DNA of 64,000 nucleotides from Phanerodontia chrysosporium (Eukaryota > Basidiomycota > Agaricomycetes > Polyporales > Phanerochaetaceae): contig MJGA01000012.1 of assembly GCA_001910725.1 (NCBI GenBank), positions 558,001 to 622,000 of the forward strand, read 5' to 3'. Positions within the stretch are counted from its first letter, which is position 1; each line of letters begins with the position of its first letter. Below are positions 1 to 9,235 of this stretch, one piece after another. The notes under the pieces are model-generated. The model was given only the letters and a program-made list of their open reading frames with translations. It was not told the DNA's origin and did not search any database. Both the position numbers and the translations under genes were made by a program.

Positions 1-292
1 TGTCGTGCGCGTTGACGACACCGGCAAGGGAAGGCGTGTGGACGTGGGATGTCTTCGATATCCTCGCGCGCCAACGCGAATTGTGTTTATCGAGCCTCTG
101 AGTGAGCACTCGAAACTGTAGGTACACGTCTTCGAAGAGAAGAAGGACACAGAGCCAATCTCGCCCGAACAGCCGCGTGCACGCGATGAGACGCGAGCGT
201 AAGCGGGCTTACAAGTCTAAGCGCCAAAGGTTCGCTTTGACTTCGGCGCACTCCATCCTGACTCCCAGGTCATCTACCCCGCTATACCGACT
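1..292. other. left-edge sequence without a clear gene
   Basis: The first ~290 bases carry only short uninformative reading frames and probably include the promoter and 5' leader of the BTB gene that starts at 293. No repeat or RNA gene was recognised. Confidence 0.4.
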
Positions 293-1483
293 ATGAGTGC
301 AAGCGCACATCGTCGCCAGCGCGCAGACAGTCCAGATACCCCAATCAAGCGGCGGAAGGTCGAGCCAGAGGAGATTGGAGGCACCGGCATCCCGGCCTCC
401 GTCGCGGCCGTGGACTTGGATGTAGGCGAGCGTTGCAAGGAGCTCTGGTTCGAAGACGGGAGCATCATCGTCGCAGCCAGGGGCATGGCATTTAGGGTTC
501 ACGCTAGCGTCCTTGCGCTGCGCTCCGATGTCTTCAAGACGCGTCTGAGCGGCGCAGCCGTTGGGGAACACGCGGAGAGGCTCGAGGGCTGCCCTGTTCT
601 TCGCGTCAAGGACAGAGGTCGAGACTTGCAAGACTTATTGCATGTCATATATGATGGAGGCAGAAGGTGTGCTCAGGACGTTGCATGCATGCTTGAGCTA
701 TCTATGACATCTTGCCATTCTAGCAAATGGTTCAGCAGACAACCGGTCGAATACGCTACGTTTCGCGCGGTAACTTCTCTCGCCGTCAAATATGATTTCC
801 ATGATATCATAGAAGAGGCCAAATACAGGCTATCCTGCGTCTTCCCGACAGATGACGTGAATAGCTGGGACCCCTACCTAAGACCCGACGGGGATGGGAC
901 ACTCATCAGACTCGACGAACGCGACTGTATCGACCTTATTCGGATTGTCCGCCTCCTGGGCATGCAAATAATTCTACCATTAGTCTTCTACGTGTCCTGC
1001 AATATGGTGCCGTACGACGCGCCCAAGGGCCGGGACTATGGAGATGGCCGAGGGCCAGCTACTCTGAAGAAGAAAGACGTCCGCACATATATCCAAGGGC
1101 GTCATGCTCTCATAGAAGACTGTCAGCGTGGCCTCCGCGTCTTCCAGGAGCTGGCTGCTGACTCAAGCACGCGCTTCTCGAGCTGCACCACGCGCAGCCA
1201 TTGTCAGCAATCCTTCCTGCAGCTGAGCCTCCGAGCGCTCGACGACCAGCTGTACGCGTGCGCGGAGTCGATTGCCCCAATGACGGACTGGCTTGCCTCC
1301 CACACGCTGGATGCACAAGCCCGCCCGTGCACTGGATGCCTCTCCGTCCTCAAGACGCTCGTTGAGGCCCGCCGCGCAGAGGCTTGGCGCAACCTTGGAA
1401 AAATCTTCAGTGTGCCACAGTGGCCGGCAGGAAAGGTGGGTCTCATCCATCTCGCACTGTTATGCGCTCACGGTTCAATGTAA
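293..1483 (+). CDS. BTB/POZ domain protein
   Basis: Predicted protein of an expanded agaricomycete BTB/POZ family; BTB folds mediate dimerisation and adaptor contacts, but the specific role is unknown. A basic N-terminus (KRRKVEPEE, possible nuclear signal) is followed at about residues 45-170 by the BTB pattern: LWFEDGSIIV, then FRVHASVLALRSDVFK, then ITSLAVKYDF-like helices. The C-terminal half holds paired cysteines (about residues 285-350), usual for this family. The frame is open throughout, but bases 667-723 (57 nt, GTGTGC to TTCTAG, with a TGAC branch-like site) look like an in-frame intron. Removing it joins YDGGR to SKWFSRQ and gives a more typical BTB spacing. Start chosen as the first ATG before the family-like N-terminus. 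Confidence 0.8.
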   Translation: MSASAHRRQRADSPDTPIKRRKVEPEEIGGTGIPASVAAVDLDVGERCKELWFEDGSIIVAARGMAFRVHASVLALRSDVFKTRLSGAAVGEHAERLEGCPVLRVKDRGRDLQDLLHVIYDGGRRCAQDVACMLELSMTSCHSSKWFSRQPVEYATFRAVTSLAVKYDFHDIIEEAKYRLSCVFPTDDVNSWDPYLRPDGDGTLIRLDERDCIDLIRIVRLLGMQIILPLVFYVSCNMVPYDAPKGRDYGDGRGPATLKKKDVRTYIQGRHALIEDCQRGLRVFQELAADSSTRFSSCTTRSHCQQSFLQLSLRALDDQLYACAESIAPMTDWLASHTLDAQARPCTGCLSVLKTLVEARRAEAWRNLGKIFSVPQWPAGKVGLIHLALLCAHGSM

Positions 1484-1937
1484 AATAGCACCAGGACAGC
1501 GGCGTACCTGCAGCTGCTCCTTAGTGAAGCTGCATCAAAGATATCGTCCGCAATGCAATCAAGAATCCCGCGATCTCTGTTTGCACTGCTGGTACCATCG
1601 CATACGTAACGTCTTTCATGATATACATCGAGGTTGCGAGAGTCTGGTTGCGCAGACTGTGGTCTTACTCAATTGATATGCCCGTTGTGACTCTATATAT
1701 CACATTGTGGCGTAGGAAGCTGCTGCGATTCTACTCAGAAGAGTCCGACGATTCGAACTTGGTGTGATTGTTTATTGTTCCAGGACCCGCAGTAGAAGAG
1801 ATACGATCATCCTTATGCAGCAATGGTGGCGACGGTTTCGAACTCGGCATCACTTTTGGCGAAGGCGGACAGTCCTGGACGACGGAATTTGCGGTCGAGC
1901 TGGAGGGCGGCGCATGGTCTGCGACAAGGTGGCAGCA
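1484..1937. other. convergent intergenic region
   Basis: About 450 bases between the 3' end of the BTB gene and the 3' end of the minus-strand unknown gene. Only shadow frames are present and no repeat was noticed; it probably holds both 3' UTRs. Confidence 0.4.
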
Positions 1938-2744
1938 TTATGCAACTGGCACGAAAAGACAGAAATGCAACACACCTATGGAAGGGACCAAATACCGCTT
2001 CGACTGCTGGTCAAGCTCCGCCTCGCGCTCTCGCAAGAGGTCGCGCGAGCTCTCCGGGATGACGCCGCGTCGCACCGCGATATCGAGCACCATGTCCGTC
2101 CAGGCGCGGTAGTCGCAGCGCGGGATGGTCCCGTCCGCGTGCGCCTGGTGTGCTCGGACCACCGCGGCCTCGAGGCCCGCAAGGCCCTCGCGTGTCGCCA
2201 ACCCGAGGACAATCGACCGCAGCGCGCCGAGGCGCACCTGCACACGCTTCGAGCCCGAGGTGACGTGCCATACAGGCAGGCGGTCGTCCGGGAGGTCCTG
2301 CACACGTCCCACGACCAGCTTCGCGCGATAGCTCGGGGGCCGCTCTGGGGGGTCGTCTCGCGCGCGCGGTTCGGCCCGCAGGATGGGGCAGAGGAACGTC
2401 GTCGTCTCAGAGCCGGGCAGCCGCCACCCGATCCCGCGCACGTACCGTCCGAGCTGGGCTTCATCGTACTTCAGGTTCGGCAGGTCGTACAGCGTGAGAT
2501 ATAGAAGGAGCGCGATGTTACCGCGCACCTTTCCTTGCCAGTGTGGTGCAGGGACCTGTATTGCGACAGGCTTCGGCTCCAAAATTGAGGATTTGCTGGA
2601 GCTGGTATTGAATGCGCAGGTTGCGCTAGAGCAGGCGGAACAAACTGTGGACTCGTGGGCCTGCGATGGTATGCAGGAGTCGTCTGTAGCTTCGGATTCG
2701 AGGGAACCGGTACCGTTAGATACGAATCTTACATGGCGGGACAT
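1938..2744 (-). CDS. unknown protein, paralogue of the gene at 3490-4266
   Basis: 268-residue protein of no recognised function. It is clearly related to the plus-strand gene at 3490-4266. Shared blocks include a GRYVRGIGWRLPGSE-type motif (GRQYWYPRGFGWKIPGST in the partner), a middle block starting VRLGALRSIV versus VRLHDMIATP, and a C-terminal block in which AWTDMVLDIAVRRGVIP matches EWSIMVATLAVQHGILP. The N-terminal ~75 residues and the C-terminal ~25 residues are not shared, and the latter may be read-through of a terminal intron. The frame is strongly open and the opposite-strand frames are shadows. The two genes are transcribed away from each other, as expected after an inverted local duplication. 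Confidence 0.65.
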   Translation of the reverse strand: MSRHVRFVSNGTGSLESEATDDSCIPSQAHESTVCSACSSATCAFNTSSSKSSILEPKPVAIQVPAPHWQGKVRGNIALLLYLTLYDLPNLKYDEAQLGRYVRGIGWRLPGSETTTFLCPILRAEPRARDDPPERPPSYRAKLVVGRVQDLPDDRLPVWHVTSGSKRVQVRLGALRSIVLGLATREGLAGLEAAVVRAHQAHADGTIPRCDYRAWTDMVLDIAVRRGVIPESSRDLLREREAELDQQSKRYLVPSIGVLHFCLFVPVA

Positions 2745-3489
2745 AGTGGTCGTGGTGAGAGAGTGCTATGTCACAGATTAAGAACGCCGTATATATGCAC
2801 GCCTCCCAGTCGTTGCAGAAGTCAAAGAGATTTGATGCACAAAGATGAGTCGATGTGGGCCGCGGCCGCTGATGAGAGCGGATATTGTTTGGCCCAAGTA
2901 GTGGCTATTTTGGGGTGGCACACCCAGTGTCGCCGCTGCGAGCTCGGTAACTGTAGCTTTGGAGTGGCCCATTCTGTGTATGGTTATGATGCATGATGTC
3001 CGAGTATGGAGATGGCTCAGGTAGAGACAACGTGACAACGGACCTCAGGAAGCGCTGTGGCGCGAAAGTCGGTTGTGTTCAATAGCCATATGTCTGCATC
3101 AGATGAACCCCAGTTTTTGTGAAAACTCCACCTGTAGCATACCATGACATTAGAATGGGCGCAGGCGGTGCTCTATATCATAGAAACCTACCATTCAAGG
3201 GCTTTTTGTTGCTGTTCAGTGTTTGTTGGAGTGCGCCACGGCACCAGGGTACTGCTACCAGTCTTGTATCAGCGGTAAGTGGTTAATCAATAATACAAGA
3301 CACAGAGATGTATCCTTATGGTTTCCCCGTTTCCAGGGCAGTGGCTTGTGGCGGAGTCCTTTGGTGCTCGCACGGCTTTTGTTCTCGGCGTCTCCCTTGT
3401 TATCGGAGGATACTAAAGCGCACAGGGCACTCGAGGATGAGATCACTACACCATCCAGAGCCTAAATCCACACAGAAGAGACCACCAAG
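2745..3489. promoter_or_regulatory. shared divergent intergenic region of the paralogue pair
   Basis: About 745 bases separate the start codons of the two divergent paralogues. It must contain both promoters. No TATA-like or other named element stands out, and no gene was recognised. Confidence 0.4.
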
Positions 3490-4266
3490 ATGCACATCCA
3501 GCTTCCCTTCGGCATCGAGATCAATTACGCAGGATCGAAGAGCCGCGAGGCCCGACGTGACCGCAACAACAACGACGACGCGCCACCACCATACGTACCA
3601 CCCGGGGGCGCAGCGCTCCCGCCCGGGGTGAGTGCTGCCGAGCAGGTCGTGACACTCTTCCTCTTCACCTGCGAAGACGAGCCTCCCGCAGCCGAGTACA
3701 GGCACAGCGGCCGGCAGTACTGGTACCCGCGCGGATTCGGCTGGAAGATCCCGGGGTCCACCGAGACGTACTTCTTCGGGCCCGACATCAAGCAGGACCT
3801 CAAGAGGAAGGGCAAGATGTTCGCGCGGCTTCACGCTGGACGTGCGCTCCCGCTGTACCCGCGCGACGACTGTCTCGGCCGCGCCGGCCTGATCCACGGG
3901 GATACGTATGCGAGCCGCGTACGCCTCCACGACATGATAGCCACGCCGATCGGAGAGATCACCCGTGCGCAGGCCGAGAGACTCGAAGTCGCCGTGCACG
4001 CGATGCACGACTCGTACAGGGACGGTGGGCTCATCCCCGAGGTATCGTGGCGCGAATGGTCGATCATGGTCGCGACGCTTGCGGTGCAGCACGGAATCTT
4101 GCCCGAAGAGGCGGTGGACATCGTCAAGAGGGGGGCAAAGGTTGAGGCGAAGACGCCTACTGTCAAGCCAGACCCGGAGCCCCTTGCCTTCGTGTATCCA
4201 GAGTGTCATCTGGGATGTGGACCAAGTGAGCACCCGAAGTTCTGGTCATCCGGGAATGCACACTAA
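3490..4266 (+). CDS. unknown protein, paralogue of the gene at 1938-2744
   Basis: 258-residue protein, apparently intronless, function unknown. The N-terminus has an NNNDDAPPPYVPPGG linker. The conserved core starts near residue 55 (VVTLFLFTCEDEP) and contains FGWKIPGSTETYFFGPDI, the YASRVRLHDMIATPIGEIT block and the WSIMVATLAVQHGILPEE helix, all matched in the divergent neighbour. No signal peptide or membrane helix is evident. Start chosen at the ATG after a purine-rich context (accaagATG); the downstream IPGST region fixes the frame. Confidence 0.65.
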   Translation: MHIQLPFGIEINYAGSKSREARRDRNNNDDAPPPYVPPGGAALPPGVSAAEQVVTLFLFTCEDEPPAAEYRHSGRQYWYPRGFGWKIPGSTETYFFGPDIKQDLKRKGKMFARLHAGRALPLYPRDDCLGRAGLIHGDTYASRVRLHDMIATPIGEITRAQAERLEVAVHAMHDSYRDGGLIPEVSWREWSIMVATLAVQHGILPEEAVDIVKRGAKVEAKTPTVKPDPEPLAFVYPECHLGCGPSEHPKFWSSGNAH

Positions 4267-7259
4267 AATCTGGTTATATTTCAGTGACCGCGGCCGAGCA
4301 TGCTGAAGCTAGAATTCGCTCTAGAACAGACGCGGAGTGCAAGGAGTACTATCGCTGGCCCCTGGTTTAAAGTTGGCCCCTGCTTTATAAAATTGGGTTA
4401 GCAGTCTCTACGTCTACCTCAAGCAGGTGGGATTATTTTTGGGAATGCATACACGCAGTACCTATCGATAGACACCAATATGCTGAGGGTTTCAGCAGGT
4501 AGACGAGGATGGCTTTTTGTAGACGGTCTGAAGCGGTCCAAAATGCGACGGAAACGGGATTTGATGGGCAGATCCAGTCAGATCCTGTGGTTGAGATGTT
4601 CCCAGAAGTGTATGATAGGTTGGTATGCATGCTCAGAACATGAAGCCAGCTTTATAACGACGTTCCCAGTGTTGTGCCCGTCTACAGAGGAAGAATGGCA
4701 TGAAAGCGTTACATCTGGACGAGGAAAGCGTGACAATTTCGACCTCCGCTTGATCAAACGAGGCGACGTCGACGGGCCAGAAGACCGTCCGGCAGCGCGG
4801 CATTGGCTGTGACCGGCTCGTCACAGAATTTATAAAGCAGGGGCCACGACCACTTTTTGCACCGGATCGCATCCGCTGCCCTTCGACAGGCCTGAAAAAA
4901 TACAAACAAAAAATCTAGAGGTAGGCAAGACGTGCATCTGTCGACCTGCCTAAGACCGCCAACGGGATTCGGGCCCAGTGAGTTGCAGTGACCTCTACTC
5001 TCAAGTTTTTATAAAGCAGGGGCCAGTGATAGTACATACAAGCACAGCGGAAGCGCGCCGGATGGTGCTCGCAACATGCGCTCGTTTGTCCCACGGTGGA
5101 GTTGGACGGCGAGAATTGAGTGGCAGGCCACGAGCTCCATCTTCAGGCCTCAGGGTCCGCTCTGGTAGCGAACTTCGAACCTGTCGTAGTATCATGGACA
5201 TTGTGAGGATGAAGTTAGGAGTCGCAGGGCGATAATGGACACTACGCGAATTAGAAACATTCCTCATTTCCGCTTAATAAACCATTAGAATTTCTGAGCG
5301 TCGTTTGTGGGGCCTGCGACGCAAGGGGAGACAGGACGGTTGAGGTGCGACATTAACATGAGCAGGACGTGGCGGAACAACTTACAATGTCGAAGAGTTC
5401 TACGGCTAGGGGCAGCACGCCGAGACTCCGTTCATATACAACTCAAATAGGGAGTCAATTGAGTAGCATTGGATGCGCAACGAGACTGCAGCTGCTGGCG
5501 GCGAGCTCACAGTCGTTTAGAACAAGCCCAAGCGCAACACCAGGCAAGACCTCGGGCGGGATCGGCAATCACCGAGCTCTCGCAAGACTCCGAGTCTCAT
5601 GAGCAACTTTTTCGTTCGTTCAACAAGTTGCGACTTTCCACACGCTATTCTTCACTCAGATGTGATTTTAGAAAGACGCTGTGATATAGGCATGACACCG
5701 CATTTGCGTATCAGTAGACTTACAGGTGCTGCTGCAAGTAAGCTTATGGTCGCGATCAGCTAGGCCTCAGGCAAACACAAACCGCGTACGTAGGGCACCC
5801 CAAGAGCAGCCAAATCGGACGCGTGGCTAAGTGACAAACTACCCGCCTTTGTTCTACGTTCCCTTGCTTGCGGATGACGAGGGGTATCTGGATGGCGAGC
5901 TCTCCAAGCAACTAGCCATACAAATACCTCTCCTCCAGCCCCAGTGAAGCAGCCGGCAGAGTGATAGAGAGCTATGTGCCCGTGCTCCTCGTCTTTATGG
6001 ACTCGCTAATATATACCTCTCCTCCTCAGGATCCGGTGTGATGGCTCGTGCGGGCCATCAGACGAATAGATCTCATTTGGGAGAAGGTACAGTGCGAAGA
6101 TCTAGAATCCGAGTATTTCGGAAACACCCCTGCCCGCCCTTTTGGATGGTACACAACAGCTGGTCAGTGCAGCCTCGTCGTGCTATAATCACATCGCCGG
6201 ATTTGGCATTGACTTGTCGCCGCAGACGGTGTGTTGTTTTCAACCGGATCTGCTTGCATACGGTGCTCTATGTCATGGACAATGGTATAACGGTGCGTGT
6301 TGTGTCTACGTCTGGCATTTGGGGTTGGGCGTGATTGTGACATTCATAATACTCTTGTTTTGGAATATGTGAGAATCTCGTTGGAGTCATGCTGAGCTTC
6401 TAGCTGAGACTTGATGCCTATGACAGATGCCATGACGGTGCTGTGGGCTCATAAGGGCGGTATAGCTGGCATGACGCTGCTCGACTGGGGTTCTATGAGT
6501 GGTACCTGCAGGCTCACCTGCGGTTTTCTTGAGCCTTGATGTGACTACAATCCTGCTGACCTACTATGAGGACATGTTCTTAGTACCGGACGTCCTCTAT
6601 GCTACGGCGTTGCGCACAAGATTAATAATGGCTGTTGCGCCTCGTGAGGCTCGGGGTATCCCATCGACGCTATTACGTTGTAGCCAGCTGTATAGAGCTC
6701 CGAAGTACACTATCTCTACGCGCGGTCTGTGCACAAGAGTAGTCCCCCCGCATTTCAGCGCAGTTCCTACTCAATAACCGGCCTCTGCAATCGGTAGCCG
6801 TGGTCAGACGCTATAGTGCACTGTCGGCCCGATTCTTTCGTCCATCTCTGTCAGGTACGCCCCGATAGCGTACATCTCACGTGTGACAACACTGATAGAG
6901 TAGTAGCAGCCGCTATCAAGAGCTGTCAGGCGGCGTTCTTGTCCCCGCCCTCCAAGCGACGTCTTTGGGCCGGAGCTACGCTGCACCGCAGCTAACTGGC
7001 TTTCAGCACCGACGGCTCGAATCACGTTCCGCGTGGCGGAGCATTAGCTCATTCTAACTGGACACTCGCATTGGCAGGTGATAGGGACGGACGTGTCCTG
7101 AAGCGCTGGTTTGGACAGCTTGTGCCTGTGTAGCGCGGGCACCGCCGCGGGCGATGTATATATGTGCAGCTTTTGCTGAGGTGCGCCGACGCTGAAAGAT
7201 AATCGCCTCCATTCTACTCGTTCAAACCTTCGTCTCAATACTTGCAGGCGCAAGCAGCT
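4267..7259. other. gene-poor region with one TIR element
   Basis: Nearly 3 kb without a recognisable protein gene; the short frames here match no known pattern. It includes the terminal-inverted-repeat element at 4346-5035. A TATATAT stretch near 7154-7161 and a probable 5' UTR intron acceptor (CTTGCAG, ending 7247) lie just upstream of the gene that starts at 7260. Confidence 0.4.
4346..5035. mobile_element. non-autonomous DNA transposon-like element with ~24 bp TIRs
   Basis: The left end reads GTACTATCGCTGGCCCCTG from 4346. The reverse complement of 5008-5035 reads GTACTATCACTGGCCCCTG. Over 24 bases (through TTTA) 22 are identical. Inside, an 18-bp core TGGCCCCTGCTTTATAAA occurs again in the same orientation as the left end at 4374-4391 and inverted at 4829-4846, giving a nested second pair of inverted repeats. 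No transposase frame lies between, so this is MITE-like. I could not define a target-site duplication with confidence, and the superfamily is unknown. Confidence 0.55.
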
Positions 7260-7932
7260 ATGGCCACCGCCCAGTTTAACAATCCCTTCCCCAACTCTCC
7301 CGTCGTCGTAGTTCTGGGCCCGCCCATGAACAACACATTTGCGGTTATGCCAAAGGGATCTATGACTGTACCTGTCACTCCAGGGACATATGTGGTCATT
7401 TTCACGAAGCAGCAGAAGGGTCAGGCGATCATTAGCTCAAACGAGTGAGCCTTGTGTCCACTATCTACACAGGCGCGCGCGCTCAATAGCTGCAGCATCG
7501 AGTTTCTGCCAGGCGCAGTCATCGACATTGGCATGTATTTCCCACCGCCATTCCCGCCCGGAGGCAGCGCAGCGGCAGGGTCAGCGGTGCAAACGGAATA
7601 CCTCGTTATCAACGACACGCCTTCGGTGGCAAAAGTGGAGATGACCAATACCACATACCAGGTCGCCATCGCCGTCGGGAAGAGCGCTGACTTCCGGTTT
7701 GTTGGAGAGTCCCAGGGAGAGTTCACAGTCTCTATCGGCAACAAGACGTCCCGCGTCACGTAAGTGCCCTGTCGTCCGCGATGAAGATTGCGTCTGAGTT
7801 TTCTGCTCCTGCAGGGTTCAAAGGCACTCAGGGCCGCTCTCGTTGTACTTGACTTCTATCTTCCCGAACGCGCTCCATCCCGCTGTGAGGTACATCACAG
7901 AGGAACCGATATCATGCATCAAAGGTGTTTGA
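7260..7932 (+). pseudogene. host gene truncated by LTR retrotransposon (5' part)
   Basis: Small unknown, beta-rich protein, MATAQFNNPFPNSP at the N-terminus. Exons: 7260-7444, 7496-7759 and 7815 into the LTR; introns are 51 and 55 nt with GTGAGC/CTGCAG and GTAAGT/CTGCAG borders. In exon 3 the frame runs to EEP and then enters the LTR at 7910, where it gains ISCIKGV and stops at 7930-7932. The lost tail survives beyond the element at 23622-23678. Joining across the duplicated CCGA restores one frame to a natural stop: 597 coding bases, 198 codons plus stop. The protein family was not recognised. The truncated form could still be made, polyadenylated within the LTR. Confidence 0.75.
7906..7909. 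repeat. left target-site duplication CCGA
   Basis: CCGA directly precedes the left LTR and is repeated at 23622-23625 directly after the right LTR. If the terminal A of the LTR belongs to the target, the duplication is ACCGA (5 bp), the usual size for Ty3/Gypsy elements. Confidence 0.8.
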
Positions 7933-8279
7933 CACAAGATATGGATGAAATGGGCTTGAGTCTCTGCCATATCAGTGGGTGTGGGAAGACATGCCCAAAC
8001 CCGGAGATCCCAGAAGGTGTGGGAATGTGCATCCATATTGGGAAAGAGTAGGAAAGAAGAGAGAAAGGGGCATGCTTAGGCTTGGAAGGCCTAGGAAGAG
8101 GTAAGAAGCAGCTGGAACATTGTGGAAAAGCGAAGAATACTGTGGAATCTGCTGGAATATTCTGGCAGAAGGGCCCAGACCTGGTCCCAGCACTCAGGAT
8201 TTAGGGACTTTTGGAAGAGAACATTGCAGAAGGACATGGAACTTTATAGAATACTCTAGAATACTCCTAGTTTAAGGGG

Positions 8280-8286
8280 TATATAA
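8280..8286 (+). promoter_or_regulatory. LTR TATA box
   Basis: GGGGTATATAAACCCC; TATATAA at 8280-8286 sits about 370 bases into the LTR, and an identical copy lies at 22720-22726 in the right LTR. This is the most likely core promoter of the retrotransposon transcript. Confidence 0.6.
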
Positions 8287-8440
8287 ACCCCACCCCTTGT
8301 ATCCTCGCTCAGAGGAGCCTCTTGACACTAGACCGCTATCTAGTTCGTTCCTCCCTCTACGTCTTTTGCTCTTTGCTGTGTACTGTAGCGCGGCTGCTGC
8401 AGTGCCACTGGTGTTCTACGTCTACGTCCTTGTTGAGACC

Positions 8441-8783
8441 ACTCTAGTCCGGCTCGTGCCCGGTGTCGAGTGCTCTTTGTCGTCGGTTGTTGTACTCTAG
8501 TCCGGCCTGTGCCCGGTGTCGAGTACTTTTTGTTGTACGTCATACGTTGGGTGGGAACATTCTAGTCCGGCTCTGCCACCGGTGTCGAGTGTTTGCCCTT
8601 CGTCTTTCCTTTTACGCTCTAGTCTGGCCTTTGCCCAGTGTCGAGTGTTCTACGTTGTTTGTGGTCACGCCCTACGTTGTTGTTGTTTGTCCACACCCTG
8701 CTAAGCTCTTGCTGACACAGAGTGTACCCCTTTCTTTCGCTGCCTGTACGTACTCTAGTCCGGCTCTGCCACCGGTGTCGAGT
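8441..8783 (+). repeat. five ~31 nt hairpin-like repeats in the LTR
   Basis: Five copies of a unit of the form ACTCTAGTCCGG...CCGGTGTCGAGT at 8441-8471, 8494-8524, 8559-8590, 8616-8646 and 8752-8783. Within each, ACTC pairs with GAGT and CCGG with CCGG, giving a stem with one internal loop. Copy 4 has paired changes away from the consensus (AGTCTGG ... CCAGTGT) that keep pairing. The same set is present in the right LTR from about 22881. The spacing is irregular, so this is not a simple tandem repeat. Confidence 0.7.
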
Positions 8784-9182
8784 ACGCTTTTGTGTTTGAC
8801 GTTCACGGTCTTTAACGGACTCTTTTGTGTTTGTGGTTGTACGTCTTTTGGTCTCACTGGTTGTTTGGTTGTTTGTTGCACGTTGGACTCTTTTGTATTG
8901 TTTCCCAGTGGGTTGTAGCATTCGGGCTACCTCTCATTGTCTCTTGGGTTTATTTACAGGACAGCCTGTGAGTTGATCTAACCCTTACCCCTCCTTTGTA
9001 GACGAACCCCCCCCTTCACACCTTCAACCTCTACCTTCTCAACACACACCTTTGCAGTCTACCTTTGTCCCCAACGAACGCCCGAGGCAGAAGCCGACCT
9101 AGGACTGGTCCGTCTAACTCGGTTCCTTAATTTGACTCACTCTCTTCGAGGAGGAGTTGAAAGCGGGATCAACCACGATATC

Positions 9183-9200
9183 TGGAGCCCACCGCGAGGG
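9183..9200 (+). promoter_or_regulatory. candidate primer-binding site
   Basis: TGGAGCCCACCGCGAGGG begins two bases after the left LTR. A TGG start is expected for annealing of a tRNA 3' CCA end. The matching tRNA was not identified, so this is by position and the TGG only. Confidence 0.45.
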
Positions 9201-9235
9201 GGAATCAGACTTCTTTGGTTACTGTTCACAAGGGT

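Larger units (their letters stand above)
7910..9180 (+). repeat. left (5') LTR
   Basis: 1271 bp, matching 22351-23621 base for base apart from about nine differences. The ends are TATCATG and CACGATA, a near-perfect 7-bp inverted pair, instead of the canonical TG...CA. The U3 part carries TATATAA at 8280-8286 after a TTTAAGGGG tract. The downstream R-U5 part holds five hairpin-like repeats. LTR transcription should start about 25-35 bases after the TATA box. Confidence 0.95.

Noticed and set aside
1764..2504. Long plus-strand frame opposite the first unknown gene
   Set aside because: Arg-rich shadow of the minus-strand gene, which has a recognisable paralogue.
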